64,000 nt of DNA, taken from contig JAEMGR010000034.1 in assembly GCA_016458225.1 (NCBI GenBank), positions 1 through 64,000 of the forward strand, written 5' to 3'. This stretch comes from Myxococcaceae bacterium JPH2 (GTDB lineage: Bacteria > Myxococcota > Myxococcia > Myxococcales > Myxococcaceae). Below the pieces are notes generated by a model. That model was not told the DNA's origin. It saw only the letters and a program-made list of their open reading frames with translations, and did not search any database. Within the stretch, counting starts at the first letter, position 1; each line of letters starts with the position of its first letter. Of the stretch, positions 1-8,449 are shown piece after piece. The position numbers were made by a program, and so were the translations under genes.

Positions 1-2418
1 GACATGCCCGTCGCGGTCCTCGCCACCCTCAAGGCCGGCGCCGCCTACCTCCCGCTCGACCCGTCGTATCCCTCCGAGCGTCTCGCCTTCATGCTCGAGG
101 ACACCTCCGCGCCTGTCGTCCTCGCGCACGCCACCTTCGCCTCCGCGCTTCCGTCCTCCACCCAGGCCCGCATCCTCCGCCTCGACGAGCACGCCGCGGA
201 CATCGCCCGTTGCCCCACGCACCCGCTCGGGCTGGAGCTGTCCACCGAGGCGCATTGCTACTTCGTCTACACCTCCGGCAGCACGGGCAAGCCCAAGGGC
301 ATCGTCATGTCCCACCGCGCGGTGGGCTACATGCTCGACTGGCTCACCCCGCGCCACGTCGTGGCCACGGGCACCACGCTCCAGTTCGCCTCGCTCAACT
401 TCGACGTCTCCTTCCAGGAGCTGTTCGGCACGTGGCGGCTGGGCGGGCGCGTGCTGCTCGTGACGAGCGCGCTGCGCCAGGACCCCGTGGAGATGCTGCG
501 CTACATGGTGCGGCACCAGGTGGACCGCCTGTATCTGCCCTTCGTCGCGCTCCAGGCGCTCTGCGACGCGGCCGCGCACGAGCCCGAGCTGCCGCCGCTC
601 GTCGAGGTCATCACCGCCGGTGAGCAACTCCAGGTGACGCCCGCGCTCGTCGCCTTCTTCGAGCGACTGCCCGGCTGCATCCTGGAGAACCAATACGGCC
701 CCTCGGAGGCGCACGCCGTCTCCACCTGGAGGGCCTCGGGCCCGCCGCGCACGTGGCCCGCGCTGCCGCCCGTCGGTGTGCCCATGCCGCGCGTGCAGCT
801 CTACGTCCTCGACGCGCGGGGAGAGCCGTGCCCCATCGGCGTCCCCGGCGAGATATTCGTGGGGGGAGACACCCTGGCCCACGGCTATCACGCGCGGCCA
901 GACCTCACCGCCGATCGCTTCATTCCCTCACACCTGGACACCGCGCCGGGAGCGCGGCTCTATCGCACCGGAGACAAGGCCCGCTGGCTGGCCAACGGGA
1001 ACCTCGAGTTCCTCGGCCGCCTCGATGGCCAGGTGAAGCTGCGCGGCTTCCGCATCGAGTTGGGCGAGGTGGAGTCCGCCCTGCGCGCCGCGGCCGGAGT
1101 GAAGGACGCCATCGTCGTCGTGCGCGAGGACACGCCCGGCGTTCGCCGCCTCGTGGGTTACCTCATCGTGTCACCGGAGACGCAGTGGGAGCCCGAGGCC
1201 CTGCGCACGGCCCTGGCGCGGCGACTCCCCGAGTACATGGTGCCCGCCGCGCTCGTCCGGCTGGACGCCCTGCCGCTCATGCCCAGCGGCAAGGTGAACC
1301 GAGGGGCCCTGCCACCGCCCGACGCGAGCCAGGACGGCACGCTCCAGCGGATGGCACCGCGCACCGCGCTGGAGCTCCAGCTCGCGCGCATCTTCGAGGA
1401 GGTGCTCGGAGTCGGCGCCATCGGCGTGCGCGACAGCTTCTTCGAGCTGGGCGGCCACTCGCTGCTCGCCGTGCGGCTGCTGGCCCGCGTGCGCGAAGCG
1501 ACCGGCCGCGCGCTCCCCGTCGCCACCCTCTTCCAGAACGCCAACGTGGAGTCGCTCGCCGCGGTACTGCGACAGGAGGCGGAGGGAACCCGCGCGGACT
1601 GGTCCCCGCTCGTGGAGTTCCGAGGCGGCAAGCAACAGCGGCCCTTCTTCTGCGTCCACGCCGTGGGCGGCAACGTCCTCAGCTACATCGAGCTGGCTCG
1701 AGCCCTGGGAGACGCACAGCCCTTCTACGGACTCCAGGCGCGCGGACTGGAGGGAGATGTGCCGCCCTGCCAGAGCATCCCCGAGATGGCGAGGCTCTAT
1801 CTCGCCGCCATGCGCGCCGTGCAGCCCAAGGGGCCCTATCTGCTCGGAGGCTGGTCGCTGGGAGGTTCCATCGCGCTGGAGATGGCCCAGCAGCTCCGCC
1901 AGCAAGGCGAAGAGGTCGAGCTGCTCGTCCTCATCGATACCTACGCGCGGCTCGTCCCCAAGGGAGAGACGCCGAACCTCCAGGTGGAGGCCACGCGCGC
2001 GAGCACGCTGTTCTACCAAGACCTCCTGCGAGCGGCCGGCCACGCCCTGCCACTGCCCGACGCGGAGCTGGAGCAACTGGAACCCGCGCGCAGGCTCCAG
2101 CTCCTCGAAGAGGCCAGCCGAGCCACCGCCGCGCAGCCGCTCCAAGCCCTGCGCGACGTGTTCCAGACGCACCTGCTGCTGGGCTGGACCTACGAGCCGC
2201 GAGCGTATCCGGGACGCGTCCTGCTCCTGGAGGCGAGCGAGCCCGCACGCACGCGAGGCTGGGAGGAGTTCGTCACCGGCCCGCTGGAGGTCCAGACCAT
2301 TTCGGGCGACCACTACTCCATCCTGCGAGGCGCGCGCGTCCAGCAACTCGCCACGGTGTTGCGAGAAGCCCTGGAGCGAGCCCGAGCCGCCCGACCGGAG
2401 CAGGCCCGCTCGGCCTGA
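1..2418 (+). CDS. Nonribosomal peptide synthetase, terminal A-PCP-TE module (5' end outside window)
   Basis: The open frame enters from the left edge, so this is the C-terminal part of a larger synthetase. Counting from the first ATG (base 4): adenylation core motifs run from LKAGAAYLPLDPSYP (about 9-23) through YTSGSTGKPKG (89-99), NQYGPSE, YRTGD and KLRGFRIELGEVE to MPSGKVNR. A carrier domain follows with GGHSLLAV, phosphopantetheine serine about residue 486. A type I thioesterase follows with GWSLGG (Ser about 618) and a late GDHYS histidine motif, so this is the last module and releases the peptide. Reading the PheA specificity positions by eye gives D-V-Q-Y-I-A-Q-A-V-K, close to published proline codes; this is inference. 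The ATG at base 4 is an internal codon. It lies 9 nt upstream of an MFS exporter gene and is probably co-transcribed with it. Confidence 0.95.
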   Translation, partial: DMPVAVLATLKAGAAYLPLDPSYPSERLAFMLEDTSAPVVLAHATFASALPSSTQARILRLDEHAADIARCPTHPLGLELSTEAHCYFVYTSGSTGKPKGIVMSHRAVGYMLDWLTPRHVVATGTTLQFASLNFDVSFQELFGTWRLGGRVLLVTSALRQDPVEMLRYMVRHQVDRLYLPFVALQALCDAAAHEPELPPLVEVITAGEQLQVTPALVAFFERLPGCILENQYGPSEAHAVSTWRASGPPRTWPALPPVGVPMPRVQLYVLDARGEPCPIGVPGEIFVGGDTLAHGYHARPDLTADRFIPSHLDTAPGARLYRTGDKARWLANGNLEFLGRLDGQVKLRGFRIELGEVESALRAAAGVKDAIVVVREDTPGVRRLVGYLIVSPETQWEPEALRTALARRLPEYMVPAALVRLDALPLMPSGKVNRGALPPPDASQDGTLQRMAPRTALELQLARIFEEVLGVGAIGVRDSFFELGGHSLLAVRLLARVREATGRALPVATLFQNANVESLAAVLRQEAEGTRADWSPLVEFRGGKQQRPFFCVHAVGGNVLSYIELARALGDAQPFYGLQARGLEGDVPPCQSIPEMARLYLAAMRAVQPKGPYLLGGWSLGGSIALEMAQQLRQQGEEVELLVLIDTYARLVPKGETPNLQVEATRASTLFYQDLLRAAGHALPLPDAELEQLEPARRLQLLEEASRATAAQPLQALRDVFQTHLLLGWTYEPRAYPGRVLLLEASEPARTRGWEEFVTGPLEVQTISGDHYSILRGARVQQLATVLREALERARAARPEQARSA

Positions 2419-2427
2419 GGCGCCACC

Positions 2428-4053
2428 ATGTCGACCGCTCCCGCGCCCACCTATCCCGCGAACAAGTGGCTCATCACCGCGTCGGTGTCCTTCGGCACGT
2501 TGATGGCGGCCATCGACGCGTCCATCGTCAACGTGGCGCTGTCACAGATTCGCGCCTCGGTGGGTGCCACTACGCAGGAAATCACCTGGGCCTCCACCAG
2601 CTACTCCATCGCCACGGTGATGGTGATGCCGCTGTCCGCGTTCCTCGGGCGCATGTTCGGACAGAAGCGCTCGTATCTCACGTGCCTCGCCCTCTTCATC
2701 GGCGGCTCGTTCCTCTGCGGCCTCGCGTGGAGCCTGCCGGTGCTCATCCTCTTCCGCTTCATCCAGGGCCTGGGCGCGGGCGCGCTGCCGCCCACCGAGC
2801 AGGCCATCCTCCGCCAGACGTTCCCTCCCGAGGAACAGGCCATGGCCATGGCCCTCTTCACCATGGTCATCACCGTGGGCCCCGCCGTGGGCCCCACGCT
2901 CGGCGGCTACATCGTCGACAACTTCCACTGGTCGTGGATCTTCTTCATCAACCTCCCGCTGGGCTTCATCGGCCTGTTGATGGTGGGCCGCTTCGTGGAG
3001 GAGCCCGAGGACGTGCGCCTCGCCCTGCGCACCGCCGCCGAGGAGCAGCGCCGCAACATGGACTGGTCCGGCATCATCCTCATGTGCGTGGGGATGGCCT
3101 CGCTCCAGTTCGTCTTCGAGGAGGGACAGAGCCATGACTGGTTCGAGTCCCCCGAAATCGTCGCCGTGGCCCTGGTCGCCGCCGTGGCCCTGCCGGCCTT
3201 CGTGCTGCGCGAACTCACCGCGCCCGTGCCCGCCGTCAACCTGCGCCTGTTCAAGGACCCCGTCTTCACCTCGGGCACGGTGCTCGGCGGATTGATGTTC
3301 TTCATCCTCGTGTCGAGCATGTTCCTGCTGCCGCTGTTCATGCAGGAGCTGCTCGGCTTCACCGCGATGCAGTCGGGCCTGGCGCTCATGCCGCGCACGC
3401 TGGTGATGATCGTCACCATGCCCATCGTGGGGCGGCTCTACTCGCGCGTCCCACCGCAGGTGCTCATCAGCTCGGGGCTGCTCATCGCGGGGTTGGGCGT
3501 CTACCGCTGCGCCAGCTTCACGCTGGACACCGGCGCCATGGACATCGTCATCGCCATCTTCCTTCAGGGGCTCGGCACCAGCCTGCTCTTCGTGCCGCTC
3601 AACACCGTCGCGTTCGATGGCATCCCTCGACCCAAGCTCGCGGACGCCTCCGGGCTCAACACGCTGTTGCGTCAGCTCTCCAGCTCCGTGGGGCTGGCGG
3701 TGTTCGCCGCGCTCCTGGCGCGCTACACGGCCCAGGCGCACGTGGGCGTCTCGGCGCAGCTCGCCTCGGACCGGACCGACGTGCTCGACCGCGTGGCCCA
3801 GTACCAGGCCAGCTTCATGGCCAAGGGCATGGACGCGCTCAGCGCGCACGAGGCCAGCCTCCGGCTGTTGGCGGGCTCCGCCTTGCGACAGGCCACGGTG
3901 CTCGCCTTCGACAAGCTGTTCCTCCTGGGCGCGCTGCTGTTCCTGCTCGCCGTGCCCCTCATGCTCTTCCTTCGGACCGCCCCCAAGGTCGCCGCCAGCG
4001 TCCCGACGCCGACCCCCGAGCCCCCGAAGGCTCACGTGGACGTGGAGATTTGA
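2428..4053 (+). CDS. MFS multidrug exporter, DHA2 (EmrB/QacA) family
   Basis: A 541-residue integral membrane protein of the drug:H+ antiporter-2 family (normally 14 helices). The N-terminus shows the family pattern LMAAIDASIVNVAL, a conserved Asp in helix 1, and later FLGRMFGQKR for the first cytoplasmic loop and GPAVGPTLGGYIVD for motif C. GAGG-type pairing (TGAGG, 6-7 nt before the ATG) supports the start. It begins 9 nt after the synthetase stop and ends 4 nt before an EmrA-like adaptor, so the three genes look like one operon. Together with the adaptor it probably exports the peptide made by the synthetase, giving self-protection. That substrate is inferred from context only. Confidence 0.93.
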   Translation: MSTAPAPTYPANKWLITASVSFGTLMAAIDASIVNVALSQIRASVGATTQEITWASTSYSIATVMVMPLSAFLGRMFGQKRSYLTCLALFIGGSFLCGLAWSLPVLILFRFIQGLGAGALPPTEQAILRQTFPPEEQAMAMALFTMVITVGPAVGPTLGGYIVDNFHWSWIFFINLPLGFIGLLMVGRFVEEPEDVRLALRTAAEEQRRNMDWSGIILMCVGMASLQFVFEEGQSHDWFESPEIVAVALVAAVALPAFVLRELTAPVPAVNLRLFKDPVFTSGTVLGGLMFFILVSSMFLLPLFMQELLGFTAMQSGLALMPRTLVMIVTMPIVGRLYSRVPPQVLISSGLLIAGLGVYRCASFTLDTGAMDIVIAIFLQGLGTSLLFVPLNTVAFDGIPRPKLADASGLNTLLRQLSSSVGLAVFAALLARYTAQAHVGVSAQLASDRTDVLDRVAQYQASFMAKGMDALSAHEASLRLLAGSALRQATVLAFDKLFLLGALLFLLAVPLMLFLRTAPKVAASVPTPTPEPPKAHVDVEI

Positions 4054-4057
4054 CGCG

Positions 4058-5353
4058 ATGACCGCGAAACCCAGGCTGGTCGAGAACGAAGGCAAGGGCA
4101 CGGCGGATGGCGCGAGCCCAACGCCTCCGAGCAAGGGACGCCAGGGCGCGCTCGTCCTCGGCGTCCTCACGAGCGCCATGCTCCTGGGCCTGGGCGGCTA
4201 CAAGCTGCTCACGCTCGGCCAGGAGTCCACCGACAACGCGCAGGTGGAAGCGGACGTGGTGCCGGTGCATGCCCGCGTCGCCGGGCAGGTGTTGCGCGTG
4301 CGCGTGGCCGACAACAGCCACGTCTCCCAGGGCGATGTCCTGGTGGAGTTGGATCCCGCGGACCTCACGCTCGCCGAGCAACAGGCCGAGGCCGAGCTGG
4401 AGTCCGCGCGAGCCCAAGCGGACGCGGCCCAGGCGCAGGTCACCGTCGCCGAGGCTGGCGCACGCGGAGGCCACTCCACCGCGCGAGCCCAGGTGTCCGC
4501 CTCCGCCGCCGAGGTCAGCCGCGCCGAGTCCGGCGTCGCCGTCGCCCGGGCCCAGCTCGCACGCGCGGAGGCCGACGCCGGACGCGCCAACGTGGAGCTG
4601 GAGCGCGTAGCCACCCTCAAGTCCGATGGAGCGCTGTCCCAGGCGGAGCTGGACGATGCCCACGCCGCGCAGGCCTCGGCCCAGGCCGCGCTGGATGCCG
4701 CGCGCGCGCAGCTCGCCTCGGCGGAGCAAGCCCGACTCGCGGCCACCAGCCACGTGGCAGAGGCCCAGGGGCAGCTCGACCAGAGCGCGCCCGTGGACGC
4801 GAAGATCGCCGTCGCCCGCGCCAGCGCGGCACTGGCCCAGGCCCGGATGCGCTCCGCCGAGGCCACGCTCGCCCAAGCCCGGCTCCAGGTCGCGCGCACG
4901 CGCATCCTCGCCCCGGCCGACGGCGTGGTGTCTCGCCTGGGCTCGCGCGTCGGTCAGCTCGTGTCCGCGGGGCAGGCCGTGGCCCAGCTCGTCCCGACGC
5001 GCACCTACGTGGTGGCGAACTTCAAGGAGACGCAGGTGGGCCACATGCGCGAGGGGCAGCGCGCGGAGGTGACGGTGGATGCCTTCTCCGGCCGCAAGCT
5101 CGTGGGCCGGGTGGAGAGCCTCTCGGGAGGTACGGGCGCGCGCTTCGCCCTGCTGCCCCCGGACAACGCCTCGGGGAACTTCGTGAAGGTGGTGCAGCGC
5201 GTGCCCGTGCGCATCGCGTGGGACGCAGCCCCCGAGGACCTCCGCTTGCGCGCCGGACTCTCTGTGGAGGTCACCGTGTTCACCGACAGCGCCACGCCCC
5301 CGGCCTCACCACCACGGGAGGCGCGGGGCGTGAGCGCCACCACGCCTCCCTGA
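4058..5353 (+). CDS. HlyD/EmrA-type membrane fusion protein
   Basis: 431 residues. After a cytoplasmic N-terminus there is one membrane helix (about residues 28-48), then the split lipoyl/barrel-sandwich half (VVPVHARVAGQVLRVRVADN). A long alanine/glutamine-rich coiled-coil hairpin follows (about 105-275), then the second lipoyl half (ILAPADGVVSRLGSRVGQLV) and a beta-barrel domain. This is the periplasmic adaptor of a tripartite EmrAB-like pump. The ATG at 4058 was chosen because it lies 4 nt after the MFS stop and gives a family-length protein; the reading frame extends much further upstream but would overlap the whole end of the MFS gene. No outer-membrane TolC partner is encoded nearby. 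The gene ends 7 nt before the convergent aminopeptidase gene. Confidence 0.93.
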   Translation: MTAKPRLVENEGKGTADGASPTPPSKGRQGALVLGVLTSAMLLGLGGYKLLTLGQESTDNAQVEADVVPVHARVAGQVLRVRVADNSHVSQGDVLVELDPADLTLAEQQAEAELESARAQADAAQAQVTVAEAGARGGHSTARAQVSASAAEVSRAESGVAVARAQLARAEADAGRANVELERVATLKSDGALSQAELDDAHAAQASAQAALDAARAQLASAEQARLAATSHVAEAQGQLDQSAPVDAKIAVARASAALAQARMRSAEATLAQARLQVARTRILAPADGVVSRLGSRVGQLVSAGQAVAQLVPTRTYVVANFKETQVGHMREGQRAEVTVDAFSGRKLVGRVESLSGGTGARFALLPPDNASGNFVKVVQRVPVRIAWDAAPEDLRLRAGLSVEVTVFTDSATPPASPPREARGVSATTPP

Positions 5354-5360
5354 TTCACCT

Positions 5361-8066
5361 TCAGGGACGGCGAGGCGCGGCCAGGAAGGCGGACGTGCTC
5401 GCCTGCTGCGCGTTCCGGAACGCGATGCACAGGTCCGTCGCCTCCAGGATTCTCGCCAGCGACCGAGCCCCTCCCTCGGCGTGCTGGCTGCGCTCCCGAT
5501 AGAAGGCGCTCACGTCGGCGCGGTGCTCGGCGTCGCAATACCCTTCCGCCACGAAGAAGAGCCCCCGCACCAGGTCACCGGGGAGTCGCGCCGCGAGCGC
5601 GTCGTAGTGCTCCTTCACGAACGCATAGACGGTGTCGCGCGTGCGGTAGTCGGAGGAGGTCTGCGCCACGACGGAGAAGAGGGTCTCTCGCGGGTCGAAC
5701 TCGTCGGAGAGCAGCAACAGCGGGAGCTGCGTGCGGATCAACTCCGGACGCGTGATGCGCCCGAGCGCATTGAGGAGCCTTTCGCGCACCGCCCAATCCT
5801 TCTCCGTGCGCAGCGCCTGGAGCAATTGGGCCTGCCACGCCGCGTCTGCGTTCAGCGAGGCAATCGACAGCACCGTCTCCACCATGTCGGCCGCCACCGC
5901 GTCGTGGTCCACCAGCCACCTCTGCGCCAACACCCGCGCCTCCGCGCCGAGCACTGGGTCCTCGCCCGCGCAGCCCACCAGTTGGGTGAGCTGCACGCGC
6001 AGCAAGCGCACGTCCTCCGAGTCCCCCTTCCCCGTCACCAACCCCAGCTTGCGTGCCCGCGCGCCGTACAACTCGCGCACCAGCCGGACCCGCGCCTCGC
6101 GCTCGGCGTCCGTGCGCAGCACGAGGGGACGCGCAAGCTCCAGCAGCGACTGCGACGTCACCACCTCCATCCGCTCCGAATCCTTGAAGCGGGACAACAA
6201 CCCGAGCGCCTCCGACGTGGGCAGCGCGCCCGCCTCCGCCAAGGCCTGCGCATCACCGAGCAGCGCCATGCTCTCGGTGCGCGTCAGGCGCGTCAGCCCC
6301 TCGGCCTTGAGTCCCTCCCAAGCCTTGCCCGTCACGTGGGCGCGCAGGTACCCCGCCCCCTCCGCGTTGGGATAGACCCACGTCGGGCACACCGTCGCAC
6401 CCGGCAGTGGCAGCGTCGCTTCCTCGGACTCCAACACCGTACAGGTCCGCAGCGTCTGGCCCTTCACGCCGTACTTGAGACACAGCGGAACCTTCCAGGA
6501 CTGCGCCGCGACTCCCGTCGAACCCAGCGGCAGATAGCGCTGCTGCCGCAGCGTCACGCGCGGCGCGGCGCCCGCGCAGTCCAGCGCGACGCTCACCAGC
6601 GGCGCTCCGCCCTGGTCCATGAACGAGCCCAACACCTGGCTCACATCGCGGCCCGCCGCCTCGGACAGCGCGGACAAGAAGTCCGCCGACGTCGCCGTTC
6701 CACCCGCGTGCGCGCGCACATAGCGCTGGATGCCCTGGCGGAACGTGTCGTGCCCCAGCCACTCCTCCGCCATGGTGAGCACCGCGCTGCCCTTGCCATA
6801 GGTGATTCCATCGAACGCGCTCTCAATGTCATCCGCGGACGCGATGGGCTGACGCAAGTGCCGCGCGGCCACCAACCGGTCGCTCTTGAGGGCGCGGCCT
6901 CGGACCTTCATCTGCTCCAGCGGCGCCTGCCACGACGGCTGCCATCCATCCACGATGCGCAGGGAGATCCACGACGCAAAGGACTCGTTGAGCCACAAGT
7001 CATCCCACCAGCGCGGGGTGACGAGGTTGCCGAACCACTGATGCCCCAGCTCGTGCGCCTGGATGATGGCGAACGTGCGCTGCCGGTCGATGCTGTCCGC
7101 GCCCGGCGGGGCCAGCATGATGGCCGACTGGAAGGTGATGAGCCCGGGGTGTTCCATTGCGCCCGAGTGGTGCGCCACCGACAGCACGTCCAGCTTCTCG
7201 TACGGATAGGGCATCCCGAAGTAGTCCTCGAGCCGCGCGAGCAGCTCGGGCGTCACCTTCGCCGCGTACTCGGCCTCCGCCACTCGTCCGCGCGGGGTGA
7301 TGACCCGCGTCCGCACGCGCTTCAGCCCGGCCGGGCCGGCCTCCGCGACCTGGAACGGCCCCACGCCAAAGGCAATCAAGTAGCTGGGCAGAGGCTGCGT
7401 CCGCGCGAAGCGCACGACCTTGCCGCCTCCGGCCTCCACGGACTCTGCTTCCACGTCCGTGTTCGACACCGCCATGGCGCCCGCGGGCACGTGGAGCGTG
7501 AGTTGCCAGGGCACCTTGAAGCCCGGCTCGTCGAAGGAAGGAAACACGCGGCGCGCGCCCAACGGCTCGAACTGCGTATAGACATACCAATCCCCGCCCT
7601 CCTCCACGCGGAAGGCGCCATGCGTCTCCGAAGACGAGGCGGCGCCCTGATAGACAATGCGCATCCGCGCGGGGCCCGGCGCAAGCGGACGCCCGAGCGA
7701 GAATCCCAGCCACGGCGCCTCCGCGCGGCCCAGCGTGACGGGGAGGGACTGCCCCGCTTGCTCCAGCGAGGCCGACTTCACGGTGAGCGCCTCGCCCTGA
7801 AGCCACACCACGGCCGAAGGCGCGGACACCTCCAGCGCGATGTCCAGCACGCCCTCGAAGGTGGGGGACTTGGGATCCACCGTCAGCTCCGCCGCGTAGC
7901 CCGTGGGGCGGACGCCCTCGGGAATGCGCAGGGCCGGCACCGGAGGAAACTCAGCCTTCGCCGAGACCGCTTTCGCGGATGCGGCGTCATTGGACACAGG
8001 GCCCGAGCGCTGGGGTGCGCCACAAGCCACGAGCACGGAACACAGCAGGAGCAAGCGTCTGGACAT
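5361..8066 (-). CDS. M1 family zinc aminopeptidase, lipoprotein
   Basis: 901 residues beginning with a lipoprotein signal (LLLLCSVLVAC, lipobox cysteine about residue 15), so it is probably anchored in an envelope membrane. The catalytic motifs of gluzincin aminopeptidases are present: GAMEHPG for substrate binding (a variant of GAMEN), the zinc motif HELGHQWFGN and the third ligand in NESFASW. The C-terminal ERAP1-like helical half spans roughly 580-880. It removes N-terminal residues from peptides. The start at 8066 is preceded by GAGAGGAA with good spacing; an upstream in-frame ATG at 8123 would destroy the signal peptide. Monocistronic, convergent with the exporter operon. Confidence 0.93.
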   Translation of the reverse strand: MSRRLLLLCSVLVACGAPQRSGPVSNDAASAKAVSAKAEFPPVPALRIPEGVRPTGYAAELTVDPKSPTFEGVLDIALEVSAPSAVVWLQGEALTVKSASLEQAGQSLPVTLGRAEAPWLGFSLGRPLAPGPARMRIVYQGAASSSETHGAFRVEEGGDWYVYTQFEPLGARRVFPSFDEPGFKVPWQLTLHVPAGAMAVSNTDVEAESVEAGGGKVVRFARTQPLPSYLIAFGVGPFQVAEAGPAGLKRVRTRVITPRGRVAEAEYAAKVTPELLARLEDYFGMPYPYEKLDVLSVAHHSGAMEHPGLITFQSAIMLAPPGADSIDRQRTFAIIQAHELGHQWFGNLVTPRWWDDLWLNESFASWISLRIVDGWQPSWQAPLEQMKVRGRALKSDRLVAARHLRQPIASADDIESAFDGITYGKGSAVLTMAEEWLGHDTFRQGIQRYVRAHAGGTATSADFLSALSEAAGRDVSQVLGSFMDQGGAPLVSVALDCAGAAPRVTLRQQRYLPLGSTGVAAQSWKVPLCLKYGVKGQTLRTCTVLESEEATLPLPGATVCPTWVYPNAEGAGYLRAHVTGKAWEGLKAEGLTRLTRTESMALLGDAQALAEAGALPTSEALGLLSRFKDSERMEVVTSQSLLELARPLVLRTDAEREARVRLVRELYGARARKLGLVTGKGDSEDVRLLRVQLTQLVGCAGEDPVLGAEARVLAQRWLVDHDAVAADMVETVLSIASLNADAAWQAQLLQALRTEKDWAVRERLLNALGRITRPELIRTQLPLLLLSDEFDPRETLFSVVAQTSSDYRTRDTVYAFVKEHYDALAARLPGDLVRGLFFVAEGYCDAEHRADVSAFYRERSQHAEGGARSLARILEATDLCIAFRNAQQASTSAFLAAPRRP

Positions 8067-8248
8067 CGGTTCATTCCTCTCAGCGACGACCGAGGCACAG
8101 CGGGTTGAACAGCGTTCGAGCATGGCTCCGCCACTCCCACTGGCGGCGGGGCAGCAGAGACATGGCCATGACAGACAGCTCAGCCGCGGGGCGCTCCCCT
8201 GAGGCGGGTGGCTATCTTTGACTCAGCAGGAAGGAGGTCGCAGACACC

Positions 8249-8434
8249 ATGCCGGAGATCCGCGAGGGAGCGCCCCAGCCACAGAGCAACGAGGAGCGCG
8301 AGCGCCAGGCCGAAGCCCTGGAAGAAGTCCCTGGCCACACGCCCTTCGTGGCCGAGGGAGACGACGAGGATGCCCCCCACCGGGAGCATCGCTATCCAGA
8401 CCCCGACAAGACACCGGGCCGAGCGGAGGGCTGA
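8249..8434 (+). CDS. Small acidic hypothetical protein
   Basis: 61 residues, very hydrophilic and rich in Glu, Pro and Arg, with no hydrophobic core, so probably disordered. I do not recognise a family. The case for a real gene is a strong AGGAAGGAGG sequence upstream (about 11 nt from the ATG) and a TATCTT element at about 8212-8217 that could serve as a -10 box. It lies alone between the aminopeptidase start and the end of the convergent permease gene. Confidence 0.55.
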   Translation: MPEIREGAPQPQSNEERERQAEALEEVPGHTPFVAEGDDEDAPHREHRYPDPDKTPGRAEG

Positions 8435-8449
8435 AGGCCCGCCCGCCGC

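Noticed and set aside
1171-2346. Long open frame antisense to the synthetase (391 codons)
   Set aside because: Typical antisense shadow of a high-GC gene; composition rich in Arg/Glu/Leu runs, no start signal, and the plus frame has clear NRPS motifs.
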